DNA of 64,000 nt from Allacma fusca (GCA_947179485.1 OX359250.1:3059661-3123660), one strand, 5' to 3'; counted from the stretch's first letter, positions 28,258 through 41,820 are shown. Numbers and translations are program-made. The notes: generated by a model not told the origin, from the letters alone.

Positions 28258-28350
28258 ACACACAGTCACACACACACACACATACACACAGTCACACACT
28301 AAAAACTAGGAACATAAAAGTGTGCATACACATGTGTGTGTGTGTGTGTG
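28258..28350. repeat. (CA)n followed by inverted (TG)n
   Basis: CA repeats at 28258-28296 and TG repeats at 28334-28350, able to pair as a hairpin with a loop of about 40 bases. Confidence 0.85.
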
Positions 28351-29427
28351 CAAGGATATCCTTCCACGAGCGGAATCTCAATGCACCAGAATAGTTTCCA
28401 TGTTTTGGAGGACTACTCAACGTTCAGTATGCACATTTATAGGAATTTTTTGCATTGCATTGTAAGAAGAACTTGAGAAGAACCATTCTCTCAACCACGG
28501 GAATACTATAAAGGGAAGACGACGGAAAGAGTGTTCTGGAAAAGTTGTTCCTCATAGATTATATTTGTTTCCCAAATTGGTTAATGGCTCCCTAAACCTT
28601 CCTCCTTCACTTGATGACTGCCTATGACTCAAAATTACTATGCATAAAATGAGCTTTATGACATGACCACGCTCATAAATGTATACCATCGTTTAGCTTT
28701 ACCCGTCTCTTCAAATTTGGTTAAGCAGTCCGTCAAAAATTTTTTACTGCTTCGAACCGTCATATTAAAACAAAAATACCGTTCCTCTTTCCTACACCCG
28801 ACTTCATCATGTACAGGGGCTGGCTCTACCTCCCTATTTCCCAACCTATGAACATCAAGTCATTCTACTCTCCTCAACTTTAATGTCCAAAAACAATCCC
28901 CCAAATTTCCTAGTAGCGCCGAGTTACTATTTTCGGACCTTACCTGGAAATCATTCCGTTCAATTTACAACTCTAGTGCAGTAGTAACTTTCCCATTGCG
29001 GGGCATTTGGGAAATGCTAAGAAATATTCGACAAATGTGCCGTGCCCATGTATTGTATGTATGTACCTATAATTATCTATGTGTAATTATGTATCTACGT
29101 AATGTATCCCATGTCTAGATTCAAACTATTTCCTACTACATGGGATAGGAACGGTGACATTTTTGACAATAGTAAATTGTAGGGAGATATAAGAAGTAAT
29201 CAGGTATATCCATATCCATTGTCTGTAATCAGTGGAAAATAATCACAGTTAGTGTTCAGACGGGGCTCAGAACTAGATCAGAAGTGGTAGTGCAAAACAA
29301 AACAAAAAAAGCTCCCATGTATTTAGTTTTGAAAGACCCATGCCCTATATATTGTTCTGGCCACATCATCATAAAGAGCTTCTACTACAAGGATCAAATA
29401 GTATGATATGAACTGGAGAAGCGGAAT

Positions 29428-29451
29428 AGAGAGAGAGAGAGAGAGAGAGAA
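29428..29451. repeat. (GA)n microsatellite
   Basis: Pure GA run. Confidence 0.9.
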
Positions 29452-31081
29452 AGATTCGACAGTGGCAAAAAAAGCTAGAGATTAAAAATGTATTCGGTAT
29501 GTTGACATTTATGCTTGTATAGATGTTCGGTCATGTGGAAGTTGTTCAGCTCCGTAGGTTCGTCATTCATTGAATTCATTCAATGATGACAATCACCGCC
29601 ACGTTAATTTAATGCTGTGATGATTCTCTTTTGAACTGATTCAGTCTTGGTAACTGTATACATTTATTTTGGTGATCGATGCTCTCTGGTCGTGGAGTGT
29701 AAGGACGAGTTGGAATATTTGTCCTCCCCATTATTAAAACTGCAGCCTCAAGCCTCACTATCTTATCCTCCAATTTATTCGAGTAAGTACCTCTGAGTAA
29801 ACAGACCGATTGCCGGCATACAAGTTCACATGTAATATTTTTCTACGAATTATTTCACTGTCCGTTCAGGTCTACTGACAAAAATCCTCCTTGTGTACTG
29901 TATGTAATTATACCGTATTTGCTCCTAGACCAGTGAACCAGACTGGTCTTTGGGTGTCAGTCAGGGTCGCTCTTCCTACCCTCTAGAGACATGTCCGCTC
30001 AGCTTTTTGAGGATTAGCCCTACATCATTCTCTCTGTCTCCGAATGAGATGAGAGAAAGGCATGGCGAAAGAGACAGATGTTTTCAGGCCTCTTTAGGGA
30101 AATATTATTTCTCAGTTTTTAATTCCCTCAGCTGGATTATAAACTGTGACAACCTCCGATGGTTCAGTTCCGCTTTTGACACACTACAATAGTAGCTCCG
30201 GCCTTTATTAGTGTCCTTGTATAAATTACCTTTTTAAAATTACGTATTAAAACATTCTGTCACAGTGTCTAGTGTGAAGAAAAAAATTCTTACTGTGACA
30301 CTCCTATTTGTTCCTCACATCCTCCTCACACTATTTTCACAACTGCGGACTGGAGCATAATTAAATAAAACATGAAAGGGAATTGTTCAATAAAGATTGG
30401 CCTAAGTGTCAAAAACAAGGCAGATTCCCCCAAGAGGCTGACAATTCTGACTTTATTTTAAGTTAGCCACGTAGATAAATTTTGGTGGGAAGTACAGGTG
30501 CCTTCGGAGCTTCTGAGGGAAGAAGTAAAAAGAAATAGAGGCAAAACAAAAGGGAAGACTTGGAGCCATTAGTAGAACAGATACTCTCAACAAATAATAT
30601 TACTTTTAAAAAGGAAGGAAATAAGAGGGAACCATAATATTCAACTTTCTTACTCGTTATTTACGACGGGGCATTTCTGAGAAAAAGGGAATATAACTTT
30701 GCCTTTGACACGTTTTTGCGCAACAATAAATCTTGCTTGTTTGCTTGGCCTCCAGGATTGTCCCACAGAGGACACCAAAATAATGTACATACATGAGAAG
30801 CCTCTAACGTTACTGACTCAGAGTACCAAAGAACCGAACAGGTCTTTCAATAATAACAATGCATAAATAATAATAGTTTGGCTCACACACCGAGTCTCCA
30901 TTCGTTCATCCATAAACGGACAAGCCCAGTACCGGCAGTTCACTTTTCACTTCTTACACCATTCCTACAATAGTCAAGTGTTTGTCGTAGGAACAATCAA
31001 CACTATTGCCCAACTACTTGAACATCCGTGGATGTAGTCATTGAATAAGTATGGGAGTCCTACTGTGAAGTTTTCCCGAAG

Positions 31082-31085
<4 letters not shown>

Positions 31086-31132
<47 letters not shown>
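31086..31132. repeat. (CT)n microsatellite
   Basis: Long pure CT run. Confidence 0.92.
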
Positions 31133-31133
<1 letters not shown>

Positions 31134-33017
31134 ACTGGCACTTGGGTTAGCTTCTCCGACTCTCAATTGAAGAAAAACAAGTATGAAGGAAGGAATTAAC
31201 CTTGTCATAGGTTTTTGGTGTAAAACGTAGGATTCAGGAAAGCGATGATTACGTTTTGGAACTTACGGCAGCCTTTATTAATAATGGGGATTGAACATGA
31301 CTGGCGTGGGTAATTATGAGTTCCAAAGTTACTTTTTTTTTGTCTCCTTCATAGAAGCAGGTAGAGTCTTTAGCTTTCAAGGAGCTACAGAAAATAGTTT
31401 TTCCTCATAGTATATCATCGTCGGAGAGGTAAAACAAGTTAGATGCATTTTCAACTAAAAATCAAAATTAACTCTACGTTACTTTTTCCTGAGGCCAAAA
31501 GGAGTCATACAGAATTATGTAATTATATGTAAGTCTCCCTCACAATTACTGCAATATGGACTATATTCCCCGTTTTCACTCATCCAAACACCAACTAATT
31601 ATTATTGTAAGTTGTAAATATCATACACAAAATCATATAATAAAATATCTGTGACTGTATCTGCCTTGGCAGTATACATATCTAGATATGTAGATACATA
31701 CATTTTTGTATTTCGTCAGCATTTTTACTACTTGAGTGATTCTCAGTTGGATGTTCATCTTCTGTACAAAATACCGATGGGCATTAATTTGTTTTGACAT
31801 ATGAGTTAATACTAAGAGGTAGGGATATGACCTGTAAGACTGTCCAGACGGGAAACATTGCAAGTGATGTAATATAATTATATTTTGAATGAAAATAAAA
31901 ATTCCTGGAAAATTTTGTACTTAAAAATAAATCCCTGGTAATATTTTTGTGGTGATTCAGAGCCGTTGATCGTAGTCCTTCCATCGACATCATTCAGTCA
32001 TCATTCCAGTCGACATGTCCACTGAAAAGGGATGACAGGTAGGGATGGAGGAAATGATAGGAAGGATGTGAATTAAAATAGGAAGATAGGAAGAGAGATT
32101 TGGATTGAGAGGTATACTGGTATACACTATAAGATTAAGACAGGGTAGGAAATATAGGTTGGATGGGTGTGAGGAGTTGAGGAGGGACGCATTTAGCAAA
32201 GACATAGGGAAGAAACGTACTATAATGATGATAGTAACCTCATTGGCAGTGGCAGTTCCATTTTTCATTGAATGCCGTGTATACTTATGTATAGGTGAGC
32301 CCGTGAAGATACATAGGAGGACTAAGCTCAAGACTGCTCCGCGGGCTGTTCCATATGGAAACGATGGTCTGTATGCAAGCGTCATAAATAATGTTTCAAG
32401 AAGGGTTTCCCAATTTCCATCATCGACGTATGAAAAACGAGAGGGCTGAGTTACTGTCGGGAAGGGAAGCCAATGGGATGGAGTGAAGATATGAAAATTC
32501 ATAAAGAGGACCACCCGATTGGCTCGAGTTTGTAGCCCCTCATCATCTCCATGAACATCTGCATCCACCCATTATCCATTATAGTAGACAGGCCTCATAA
32601 GACCACAACATTAAGTTATAGGAGAGAGATGAGGAGAATAAATGTCTAGGAAATATGTGGACGTCAAGTGGATGGAGTATTAGCATCTGCACGGAGCAGA
32701 GAAGATGACAACGACGACGAGAATGAAGAAGGAGATGCTGCAATGGAAGGAGAGGGAAGAAGAAAAGACAAGAAAAAACCAAGATGGTTTTCAAACTTTA
32801 TATTATGATGTGCCAAGTGGAAAAAGCAAGACCATTAGAATCAATTTTATAAAACCTAGCTCCATCCCCTGTTAAATTTCTCAGTGACAAAACAACCAAG
32901 TAATCTCTGCTACATTTTACTGGAGGAACACGTACGTGCTAACATATTATACTTCATCGTCAACTTGTTCTTTCCTTGAGTCAATGTATAAATAATGTAA
33001 ATAAATGTTGTTGTTTC

Positions 33018-33023
33018 ACTCTC

Positions 33024-33057
<34 letters not shown>

Positions 33058-33058
33058 A
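33018..33058. repeat. (CT)n microsatellite
   Basis: CT run with one CCC break. Confidence 0.9.
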
Positions 33059-36048
33059 CTCATGTGTGTTGTTTCCTTAAGGGAATATTCTCTCCCTATA
33101 CACTTTCATACTTTGGGAGAGCATAGGTACTTGTTCTATAATCACTTGTTCTTATGTGCGGACTGCGGAGCATTGAGGAAAACGAAACACCTTACAGTGA
33201 TACACATCTTACTGACTCTATGTTGGCTAATGCATACTTGGGACTGTGAGAGTGCATGGGTGATTCCCTCATATGTAGGCATAGGATTTGAGATGTGGTC
33301 GAGAAGGTTTCTTCTTGGGCTGGATACATGTAAGATGTAGATGCATATAATTACATATCCCACTAACATGATAAGATTATGCAAGGATCAACTGTATGAC
33401 AAGATGAGTATCATCATCAAGAATTATAACATTAATGCGTTAAAAATAATTGAAATTACTGATAGCCTATGCATATAAACTAGTTCTTATCTCACGGAGA
33501 CAAGTCAAAGTGACGCGGACGGAGAGGAGACGACAAAAGTTGTCGTCATAAATTTACCCGACCTTCAAAAAAGCTTGGTGAGACAATCTCAAATGAAGAA
33601 CTATTTGAATCCTTTCATTCCTTCCAAAAACTTCTTTTTTCTCCTCCTTCGGAATACATATCCTTGTATGTACGGGGTGCACATAAGGCCGAGCCGAGGG
33701 GACTCTGCATATTTCTATTAAAAGTGCGGTTCAGATCACCTCTTTTTTCTTCGTCCTCGGATAGATACTCAGAGCTACATACATGTGTGACTCTCCATAC
33801 ATACATAATTATATGTATACATATCCCTCTTACTTTGTTTTTTTTTTCTTCCACATTGAAGCGTGGAATCACCGTGCGCTGTCACTACAATTGGGAGAGA
33901 TACCTACGACAATTCAAACTATGTGGATTGTCCAGTCCTTATAGTAACTTTGGTCATAGGTAACCATCTGTAGTTTTTAGCTGTATTATCATCACAGAAC
34001 CAAACTTGGCTTTCATTCATGTGTTGATACATTTCCCATGTTATAAAAACTTTACTTGCTTTGCTTATAGCTCAAGTTTTGGGAGCTTCAATTCCTTCTA
34101 GCCCCAATTCCCTCGGACTTTAGTTTCTTATAAGTGATGTCCCTTCCTTAACTCCAGTTCCTTATATTTAATATAACCTTTATATTTACGACATGGAACT
34201 CATGCTCTCTACACAACAAACCTTCCGCTATATAACTGTAGAGGAGTTCCTGAGGAAGCTTACGGCTTAAACACGTCTGGCTATGCCTACACACTCACTC
34301 TTCTTGTAGTTCCTACTATAAGGGAGGCCGCTCCAAAAGTGCAACCACTATATCTCTGAATTTAAGCCTAGATTTTGGGCTCTATTAATCCAACACTTCT
34401 CCGTAGGGATATATGCACTTATGTACATATGTAGATATATATATGTAATTCTGCGTGTGAGCATTGGGGATTTCTCCGGGGCAGTGCTTCATGTGTCCAA
34501 GCCATCCATCGGTATCTTGATGTGGAGTAGGTATTTGTAATGCTATAGAGATGGAATATCTGTAGCTTCAGAGATTGTATATGCCCACAGCACAGGGAAG
34601 GAGCTGTAGGGCTCAGATCTCTTGAGTGTCTCGAGTTATTATACAAAAGTTGTGTTCCTCCTCATCCTCATTATCATCATCATGCCTTGTTACTTGTTCA
34701 CTTTTCCTCTTCCGAGACTTGCTTATGACTTGGCTCATATATGATTGTCATGATTTGACTCTTTCAATACTAGCAGAGTTTTAGGATTGCAATAGTCCTT
34801 CGGCTTCCAATTCCCTCAGATTTCCCATGTACATTGACTTATTTGGCCATGTTCTATTTACTCTCGCTCTATTTTCTCATCAAGATCGGCATGGAGAGGT
34901 AGGGACGGATGAGTAATTACATGAAGTTGACTTTGGATATTGTTATATTTTAATAAATTTTGAGTAATTATGTATGTATCTACCTGGATGAGTCCCGCAC
35001 TTCTGCCACATGCTTACAGTTGTATTTGTAGGAATGGGAAAAAGTAAAGCTAAATATCGGTAGATACTTGGCATAGGGCAATAGTTTTATGTAATCTGTT
35101 GTGAGCGTCGGGAGTGCATAAAAGTTTGCATGTCATTTAGTGAGGCTGAGATGGGGGAATTGCGCAGGCTTGGCTCCAAGTATAACAATTATATAAACGG
35201 GAATACAATTTATGTTCTCACAGATATCACAATTGCATGAGTCCATGGTGGTAATAGGACGCTGTTGTGGGGCAGCCATATATTATGAGTTTGACTCCAC
35301 GACTCATGCATACTCTTAGATATATGTAGGTACTGTGTGGAGTGTGTGTTCAGAGAAGACTGAGAGGCAGGATTGAGGGAGACAATTGAATGGAGTGAAC
35401 CACAAGGCAAGGAAGGAGTAAAAACGAGCTGGACGAGACAGGCTTTTGATAATTACTTTTATATGAAAATTATAAGTCATCATAATAAGGTAAAGACGAG
35501 AGAGTCATGAGAGCATGAACTGACCGAGCGGATAAACTGGATATTCCTGTACGTGTCATCGCTTATCATAATGCTGCTTTTTCCTCAAGTGATTATCTCG
35601 GTAATTAATTGCTGCCGCCATCACAGCCCCTCGCTTCTCCATTCTATCTTCAGAGTAAACAACCACCAAACCCTGTCATCTTCTTAATACACTCGAATAT
35701 CTCTACTTATATATATATATATACGCAGTCACAAGAAAGGAAAACGAGAGATAGAATGTAACGAGGGGGTAAAAAAAAATCTCTTGTGTTTTTTAACTAT
35801 TCTAACCGCTCTCTTATCTCCTCTATGAATTATGACGGAAATATTAGCTGTATCCGTGCTGAGGTGATTTGATCTCCAGTTTCACAATAAAAATCATATT
35901 TAACATGAGAAACTAGTCAGAGACCTGAGTAGTCACACTATTCAAGCCTTATATATGTGCATCAGTAGGGCCATTTGGTTTGTTGTGAGTGTGGGGGAAT
36001 ACATATGCACGTAGGCATAGTTGGGACTTGTTCATTACCTAATGGTTA

Positions 36049-36115
36049 TCTCTCCCTCTCTCTCTCCCTCTCTCTCCCTCTCTCTCTCTCTCTCTCCATC
36101 TCTCTCCATCTCTCC
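36049..36115. repeat. (CT)n microsatellite, interrupted
   Basis: CT repeats with CCCT and CCAT interruptions. Confidence 0.9.
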
Positions 36116-36420
36116 AACTCCTTACTACTTACCTGCTTGACTACCTAAATCTCCTTGGCTAAGAATTTATGAAACATGGAATCCATATCATGTTTCTTTT
36201 GGTCTCATTTTTATATTATGTTAATAATCCTAAGCTATTGCTAATGTTGAGAGGCTGACGACGATGAGGAAAGTCGGGTTTCCGTATAAACAAGAAATCT
36301 TGTTTATAGTATTATTATCTACATGATGCTCTGGCTACTCCTCGTGCCCTTTTTCCCTTCCCGGTCGTCCTACACTACAACACGTCTGGGTATTTTATCT
36401 CCATGGACATATTCATAAGT

Positions 36421-36447
36421 GTCTCTCTCTCTCTCTCTCTCTCTCTA
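36421..36447. repeat. (CT)n microsatellite
   Basis: Pure CT run. Confidence 0.9.
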
Positions 36448-36971
36448 TCCTAGGATTCTTATAAATGAATAAAATCCCTCTCTACCTTCCCAAAGGCTAC
36501 AAAGAGTTCTCTCAAATGAATAATCCCTGCGATATTTGTTTAATAATTTGCGGTGGAGCCACAATTTTTAACCTCGTATATAATCAAGGATGCCCATCGT
36601 TCTCTACACTATATACATACAGAGACACACATACTCGGCGACCAGCTAGACGCTCTATTATTCATAAATTCCCTCTCAACCATAATAAGTCACAGTCACC
36701 AGCTGAGTCAGAAAGTAAATGTGCAAATAAAAAAAAAATTCTCGCCTTTATAACTATATTTTCATGCCATTTATTACTATGAGGAGGAAATTCCTCTCGT
36801 ATATCTTGCAATTTTTCTCAGTAAATCATTTTGTGTACCTTCTCAGGGTGGATGTATACCTGCGTGTGCTTCTCCATAACTTTGGTAGTTACTCTATCTT
36901 CATCTCAACTTATAGAATGGACTCGGCTCATCTCGCTCAACTGGTTAGTTGTACATACTTATTGGATTTTT

Positions 36972-36994
36972 AGAGAGAGAGAGAGAGAGAGAGA
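36972..36994. repeat. (GA)n microsatellite
   Basis: Pure GA run. Confidence 0.9.
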
Positions 36995-39029
36995 CGGACG
37001 TGTATTATAGGTTGTGAAATTCTCCTCTTCCTCTTCCCCCCTTTCCCTTTATTAAATCATACGTTATGGTTGAGGTTATGTTTGGTTGCGGAGAGCATCC
37101 TATCCAGTCGGTAAACCAGCATGGGTCCATGCATGACATGATACTCTCTATATTCCGCCTCAGTTTCAATAACTATTATATTTGATGTGGAGAGTGTGAA
37201 TGAATTGTGAATGAAACTCACGTCCGCATAATAATAAATAATATTTTCTGGCTGAGTAAACAACAGGAATACACTTTGGACTCGTGGTTTCTTTTTGAAT
37301 ACCTCTCGTACACACGGCATATGTATATGTAGGGAGTGGGATCCTTCTCGAAAGGAGAGGGAACCCCTACATAACATTACTTTTACATGTGGCCTTATAC
37401 TTTTCATATATGAGCACACGCAGTCAGCATTACATTTTTTCCTTCTCTTGTCATAAAGTAGCATCACTTATGAGCTTTTAGCTATAAGAATGGGCGGTAA
37501 AAAATGACATATAGATGCAGCAAGCTGGGTGAGCAAAATAAAAATGCCATAGATGCTCTTACTACAGTGGACTCCTTCCGTCCCGACACCCCATTGGTCG
37601 GGATTTCCCTCCCGTTATAATAATTAAAGTCTCATTCCAGGGGCGTCATTAATTTATAATAATTATTTTACATTCTCTGGCTAATCTGTAATAATTGTCT
37701 TTGCAGGGGAAGTGTGTCCCAATACTAGATAGAGTCATTTTAGAGGGAGTCCCGTGTACAGCTCTCTTTACTCTCTTCCTCTCACGCCTCTCTTTCCATT
37801 CGCCCAATTTCTCCTGTTTTTCATATGAGCAGTTCACTTCTCCAATATTTTGTTTCATATCATTCCACAAGACGGACGTATCATGAGGTTTGGGCTTAAT
37901 ATGGTTCTGTACGCATGACAGAAGGAACGCACGTATCTATTGAATCTAAGGCTTTATTTTCCTATTTTCTTCTTTAGCATAGGACTGACTCCCCATTCGC
38001 ATAATTACTTTTTATTTCCTGCTAAATTTATCCTATGATCCTGTATGTACACAGATATGTAATTACTATTTTAGTAGCTGACCCTTTCTTCATGTGATAA
38101 TTCTTTGGGGAGAACCCTCTGTATCATTTTGTCTTGTGACACAAGTTTTCGTTTGTGTCTTTCCGGGGAATTTGTCTTAGGAGATATAATGTGTCTGTGA
38201 AGTTGGTTTACGGAGAGTATGGGTTGTGTGAGTAGGGATGTAGTTACGTGTATAGATAAATGAGGTTGGTTCTAAATGAATCTGACATATGACTGGGTGA
38301 GTATGTTGTTGTGGGTCTACTCCCATGAAATAATGCAGGCGTGTCAATATCGGGGAGAAATATTGACCCCTGGTGCCCATATCCGAGCCATTATATTATA
38401 TTTACTCTGGTGTTGTCTGATGTTTAATAGATACTCCACATGACACGCGGAGCAAATCAAAGCCGACGTTGTTGAAAACACCCCGGAAATATAAATATCA
38501 TATTGTTATTATTATTATTATTATGAGGACGGAGTCGGGGCTCCCCTCAATGCTCCTCAGCCCGAGTGACTCCACTCCCGGACTCCTCTGCTATTTCCCA
38601 CTCCAACGTCCGTCATACATTAGCGTGTAAAAGGAGATAAGGAACATGCACAGTCCAAACACCCTTACTCTCCGAGAGGATGAGTGACTTTCCGAGCAAG
38701 GACCTAATGGAATCACATGCGGGATGGGAAATCTGAGCGGGAATAATGTACTCGATGATCAAACTTGGGTCATCCAATTTGGTCGAGTAGTTGTTCCGTT
38801 CAACTTTCAAATCCACCCGAAGGATGAAAAATGGAAATATGGCACGTAAGTCTGACTTTATTCCTCTGCACATTATTAGATTATATGCGGAAAGTAAGTG
38901 GATTATATGTGAGAGGGCATGGGTCAGTAGTAATAATAACGGGGTTTCCCTCTCTTCACAAAGTCTTTATATGATCTTTGAATAGTTATCTGGCTTCTGA
39001 TACAACACCGACTGACCGCCGACCGGCAG

Positions 39030-39077
<48 letters not shown>
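39030..39077. repeat. (GA)n microsatellite
   Basis: GA run with AAAG breaks. Confidence 0.9.
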
Positions 39078-39432
39078 CCCCAACAGGGATTTGTTCCTAG
39101 TGAGGTTTTGTTTCCTTGAAAGTCGTTGACTGAATCCCTCAATTTCTTAAAATACACTTGAGCTTCTCATTTCCACCATCCCATTGATGGGTGCGAGAAA
39201 GTGAATTAGAAAAGTGAGGAGAGTCATTACGACTGCGGGGCAAGTGGAAGGCTATACATGAGACTGTATCATCATCATCATCATATTCACCAGAAATGAA
39301 ACTCATCCTTTGAAAAATATACAAACTTTTTATGGAGGTAAACACATTTTCTGTCTACACAATCCCCTCTCTTACACTGGCCTAGCACCATCAGTACAGA
39401 TGCTCTATCATTTCCACAACAGCACTCCCGAG

Positions 39433-39450
39433 CACACACACACACACACA

Positions 39451-39489
<39 letters not shown>
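39433..39489. repeat. (CA)n microsatellite
   Basis: CA run with one TCAC break and an ATAC tail. Confidence 0.9.
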
Positions 39490-39493
<4 letters not shown>

Positions 39494-40603
39494 CCACAGT
39501 TAGTACAGTAGCTCTGGATGCCTTTACTTCAACTTGACTCCTAGACCTTGTCAGGATAGAAGTTCGGAAAGTACAAGTACAAGTAGCTTATATGCACTCC
39601 ACGTGATAGATTTCCTCCAGATTTTGCATTGCACTTCAGGCCCTCTCCCTCTGATGAAATACCTTTTTCCATGAGATGTGCACACACACTGTGTGAAACT
39701 ACTCAATGCTCCTACATCATTTTTATATAAAGATACTCTGCCTCTCATAGGTGTGGTGGACGGTGAGTCCTCACTCACTGGATTCCCACAGATATGTGAC
39801 GATACAGTAATATGCCTCCTTCTCCCAAAGAGGTAGGGTGGATTAAAGGAAAGAAATACTAGATGTTCCGGGGAGAGCAGAAGAGAAATCTAATTTGAGA
39901 GATGGAATCATTTTTATAAATTCTTTATGCGACGAGTGAGATAAAGGATCAGCACACGGCATTGTATCATCATCATCAATAGGTGAACAGAGTGAGTCCA
40001 GGAGTTCCTATCCATACATACAGCTCCTATGAGTAAGTATACTTTATGGGAAACTGGTAACTCATCATCTTACTCGCTCTGGATTTCCGCTGGAACTCTC
40101 ATCCCATGCAATGCATTCATATGGCTGATTACTAACCTTGGGAAGTCGGCTCAAAATACTGTACATCCAACGTGTCCAGTATGTCTGGAGTTTAAATTAT
40201 CATTCCCCACACTTCCCCATCAAATTCCAGGGATCCAAATTAATATAATTATTTATATAGATATACAAATGAATTCAAATCATTGTCCTACATTAAATTT
40301 TTAAAATCTTCCGGAAATAGAAAGACACATGGGACTCATTTCACTCCAATCCAAAGAAGCTACTGTTCTTCCATCCCATGAATCACAATCGGGAATCCTT
40401 CTTTAAAGAAATCCTGCTGATTATTCCATTGGTTCTTCTACTCTATTTGTACATCTCTCTATCTAACACTGTCCATCGGGCGAGAGTTTCTATCAATAGA
40501 CACTAAGCTTGTTTGTCAGAATCCAGATAGTTTTAAATAATTGGACAAACAAGGAGGCGTTCACAATGCAATACGCTCTCAAGAGCATATAGGAATAGTA
40601 CAA

Positions 40604-40622
40604 TGAGAGAGAGAGAGAGAGA
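40604..40622. repeat. (GA)n microsatellite next to the exon 1 donor
   Basis: GA run starting 16 bases inside intron 1. On the gene strand it is (CT)n just after the 5' splice site. Confidence 0.9.
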
Positions 40623-40637
40623 ATAAAAAAAGCTCAC

Positions 40638-40728
40638 CTTTCTTGGCTGTAGCTACAGAAGGGATGCCATTGCCGTCCTCATCACACTCTAGGTGTCTGC
40701 TTGGCCGAGCTTGCTTTCGGCGTGACAT
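40638..40728 (-). CDS. sal: Spalt/SALL exon 1: start codon and MSRRKQ motif
   Basis: First coding exon, 30 codons plus one base. It starts MSRRKQARPSRHLECDED and ends at AAG AAA G followed by the donor GTGAGC (phase 1). In vertebrate SALL proteins the first dozen residues, beginning MSRRKQ, recruit the NuRD histone-deacetylase complex; near identity here suggests the same repressor role. ATG 40728 is chosen because the family motif begins exactly there and A lies at -3. An in-frame ATG 36 bases upstream (40764) would add 12 residues unknown in the family. The single base left at the end pairs with the two-base start of exon 2 to make a Glu codon. A (GA)n tract lies just inside the intron. Confidence 0.93.
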
Positions 40729-41810
40729 GATGATTATCTGAGGCAATCGTAGTTCACTTGACACAAGAGCACATGGAGTTCATTGCAAGTCACTCACTCC
40801 GGGATTCTCAACTTGAACTTTTTTTTTTTACACACAGAACAGTTCTGGAAATTGAGGGAATCGTTTATTTTCTTAGATTTCTTAAAATTGAGTCAAGTTT
40901 TGTTCCGGAGCTTAGTTATTATTAGTTTTTTTTTTCTCAATGTAATTTTTTATTGTTGCTCCCACCGGATTTCCACATAATATTCAGTCACTTCTGTAGC
41001 TGATGCTCCAATTCCAGAACTGGTTTTTAGTTTGTAAGCATCACTGAGGAATCCAATTTAATTTTGAAGATTTTGAAATCCAATATTGTTTTGTTTTTTT
41101 TGGGGGGGGGGGTTCGGAGTGGATGACTATTGTTGAACTTGTGATAATTGTTCTCCTTAGAGCTTACTCATTCTTGAGATTCACGTCCGTTGATTTTGAG
41201 TAGAAAACAAATTTGTATTTGTTGATAACGAGGGGGAAATATCACCTTGAAGAGAAGGGACAGCACACTGTTGAGGTATTGCTGGCTTGGCCGGTTGAAA
41301 TGACTGGAAATTGAAGTTGTGAACTTGGGCTGAATGGATTCTCCATCTGTATTTGTGGAAAGAAAAGAGATGTATTAGTTGATCCGGGAAGAAAAAATGA
41401 CTAAACGATTGAATAGTGGGAGATTTTAGGCACGCTCAGGGTCTGCAATGTGAGAGACAAGTGTGGAAGAGGGTTGGGAGTTATGACACCGTGCGTTTTG
41501 AGACCATGATGGTTCGACAGTCAATGGAAAACTGAGCGACACTCTGAAGAACGGTATACTTTCTCTCCCGGACAGAGTGATCTGGGACATGCTTCCCTGC
41601 CATGCTCAAATAATATCGCAGCCGAGTTATTAAATTGGCGTCTAAAATTCCAACGATTGCCATTGGTTCATCTAGCAACATTAATATGAAATATCCACCC
41701 ACTGGGTGCTGGAGGTGGCTGCTGGTGGACGGGTGGACTCCGGATCCCAACATTCCCCGATTTTTCCCACCAACATTTTTGACAGTGTGTTTTCTCTGGA
41801 GGAGCAGGTC

Positions 41811-41820
41811 TTATATATAC
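41811..41820 (-). promoter_or_regulatory. Candidate TATA element upstream of the Spalt/SALL start
   Basis: On the minus strand the sequence reads GTATATATAAG, a good TATA match about 1.1 kb before the start codon. No clear arthropod initiator follows at the right distance. A second site, TATAAAAG, lies at 42106-42099. Either could serve or both may be chance in AT-rich DNA. Confidence 0.22.

Larger units (their letters stand above)
28001..36000. other. Intron 1, non-coding stretch
   Basis: Microsatellites only: inverted (CA)n/(TG)n at 28258-28350, (GA)n at 29428-29451, (CT)n at 31086-31132 and 33018-33058, and (TA)n near 35708. The 192-codon open frame at 31990-32568 (minus) lacks any protein-like pattern. 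Confidence 0.45.
2370..40637 (-). other. sal: Intron 1 of the Spalt/SALL gene (~38.3 kb)
   Basis: Donor GTGAGC next to exon 1, acceptor TTACAG next to exon 2. I found no further coding exon in it on either strand that I can defend. It holds many microsatellites, one fold-back repeat and scattered short motif clusters. In insects spalt genes are controlled by large arrays of tissue enhancers; a long first intron is a natural place for such elements, but that is inference here. Confidence 0.85.
36001..40637. other. Intron 1, donor-proximal part
   Basis: Dense in pyrimidine or purine microsatellites (36049-36115, 36421-36447, 36972-36994, 39030-39077, 40604-40622) and a long (CA)n at 39433-39489. 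A TTA/TTATTA run lies at about 38505-38524. No exon seen. Confidence 0.5.
184..40728 (-). other. sal: Spalt/SALL family gene, 5' part: five coding exons, ~38 kb first intron
   Basis: Gene span inside the window; it continues past position 1. The family comprises nuclear zinc-finger regulators, often repressors, that act in animal development. The spliced reading gives 343 residues: exon 1 (1-30), a junction Glu (31), exon 2 (32-81), a junction Glu (82), exon 3 (83-105), exon 4 (106-149) and exon 5 (150-343). Family marks are MSRRKQARP at the very start, NVTLEAIQNTKVAMAQFAA across the exon 4/5 junction, a Gln-rich helix at about 176-208, and NTLEVLQKRTQE at the end. All four introns have GT..AG borders and compatible phases (1, 1, 0, 0). 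SALL proteins are usually over 1000 residues, so the C2H2 finger pairs must be encoded to the left. Which paralogue this is cannot be told from this part. Confidence 0.93.

Noticed and set aside
28656-28844. 62-codon minus-strand frame with some protein-like look
   Set aside because: The opposite strand is open over the same stretch, no family is recognised, and no splice sites or neighbours support it.
31990-32568. 192-codon open frame on the minus strand, longest outside the Spalt exons
   Set aside because: A run this long is near what chance gives in 64 kb read in six frames. The translation has no domain or charge pattern and ends in a low-complexity Ser/Leu/Ile/Pro-rich stretch; the plus strand is open there too.
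40729-40764. In-frame upstream ATG giving 12 extra residues before MSRRKQ
   Set aside because: SALL proteins begin exactly at MSRRKQ, and the internal ATG has A at -3.
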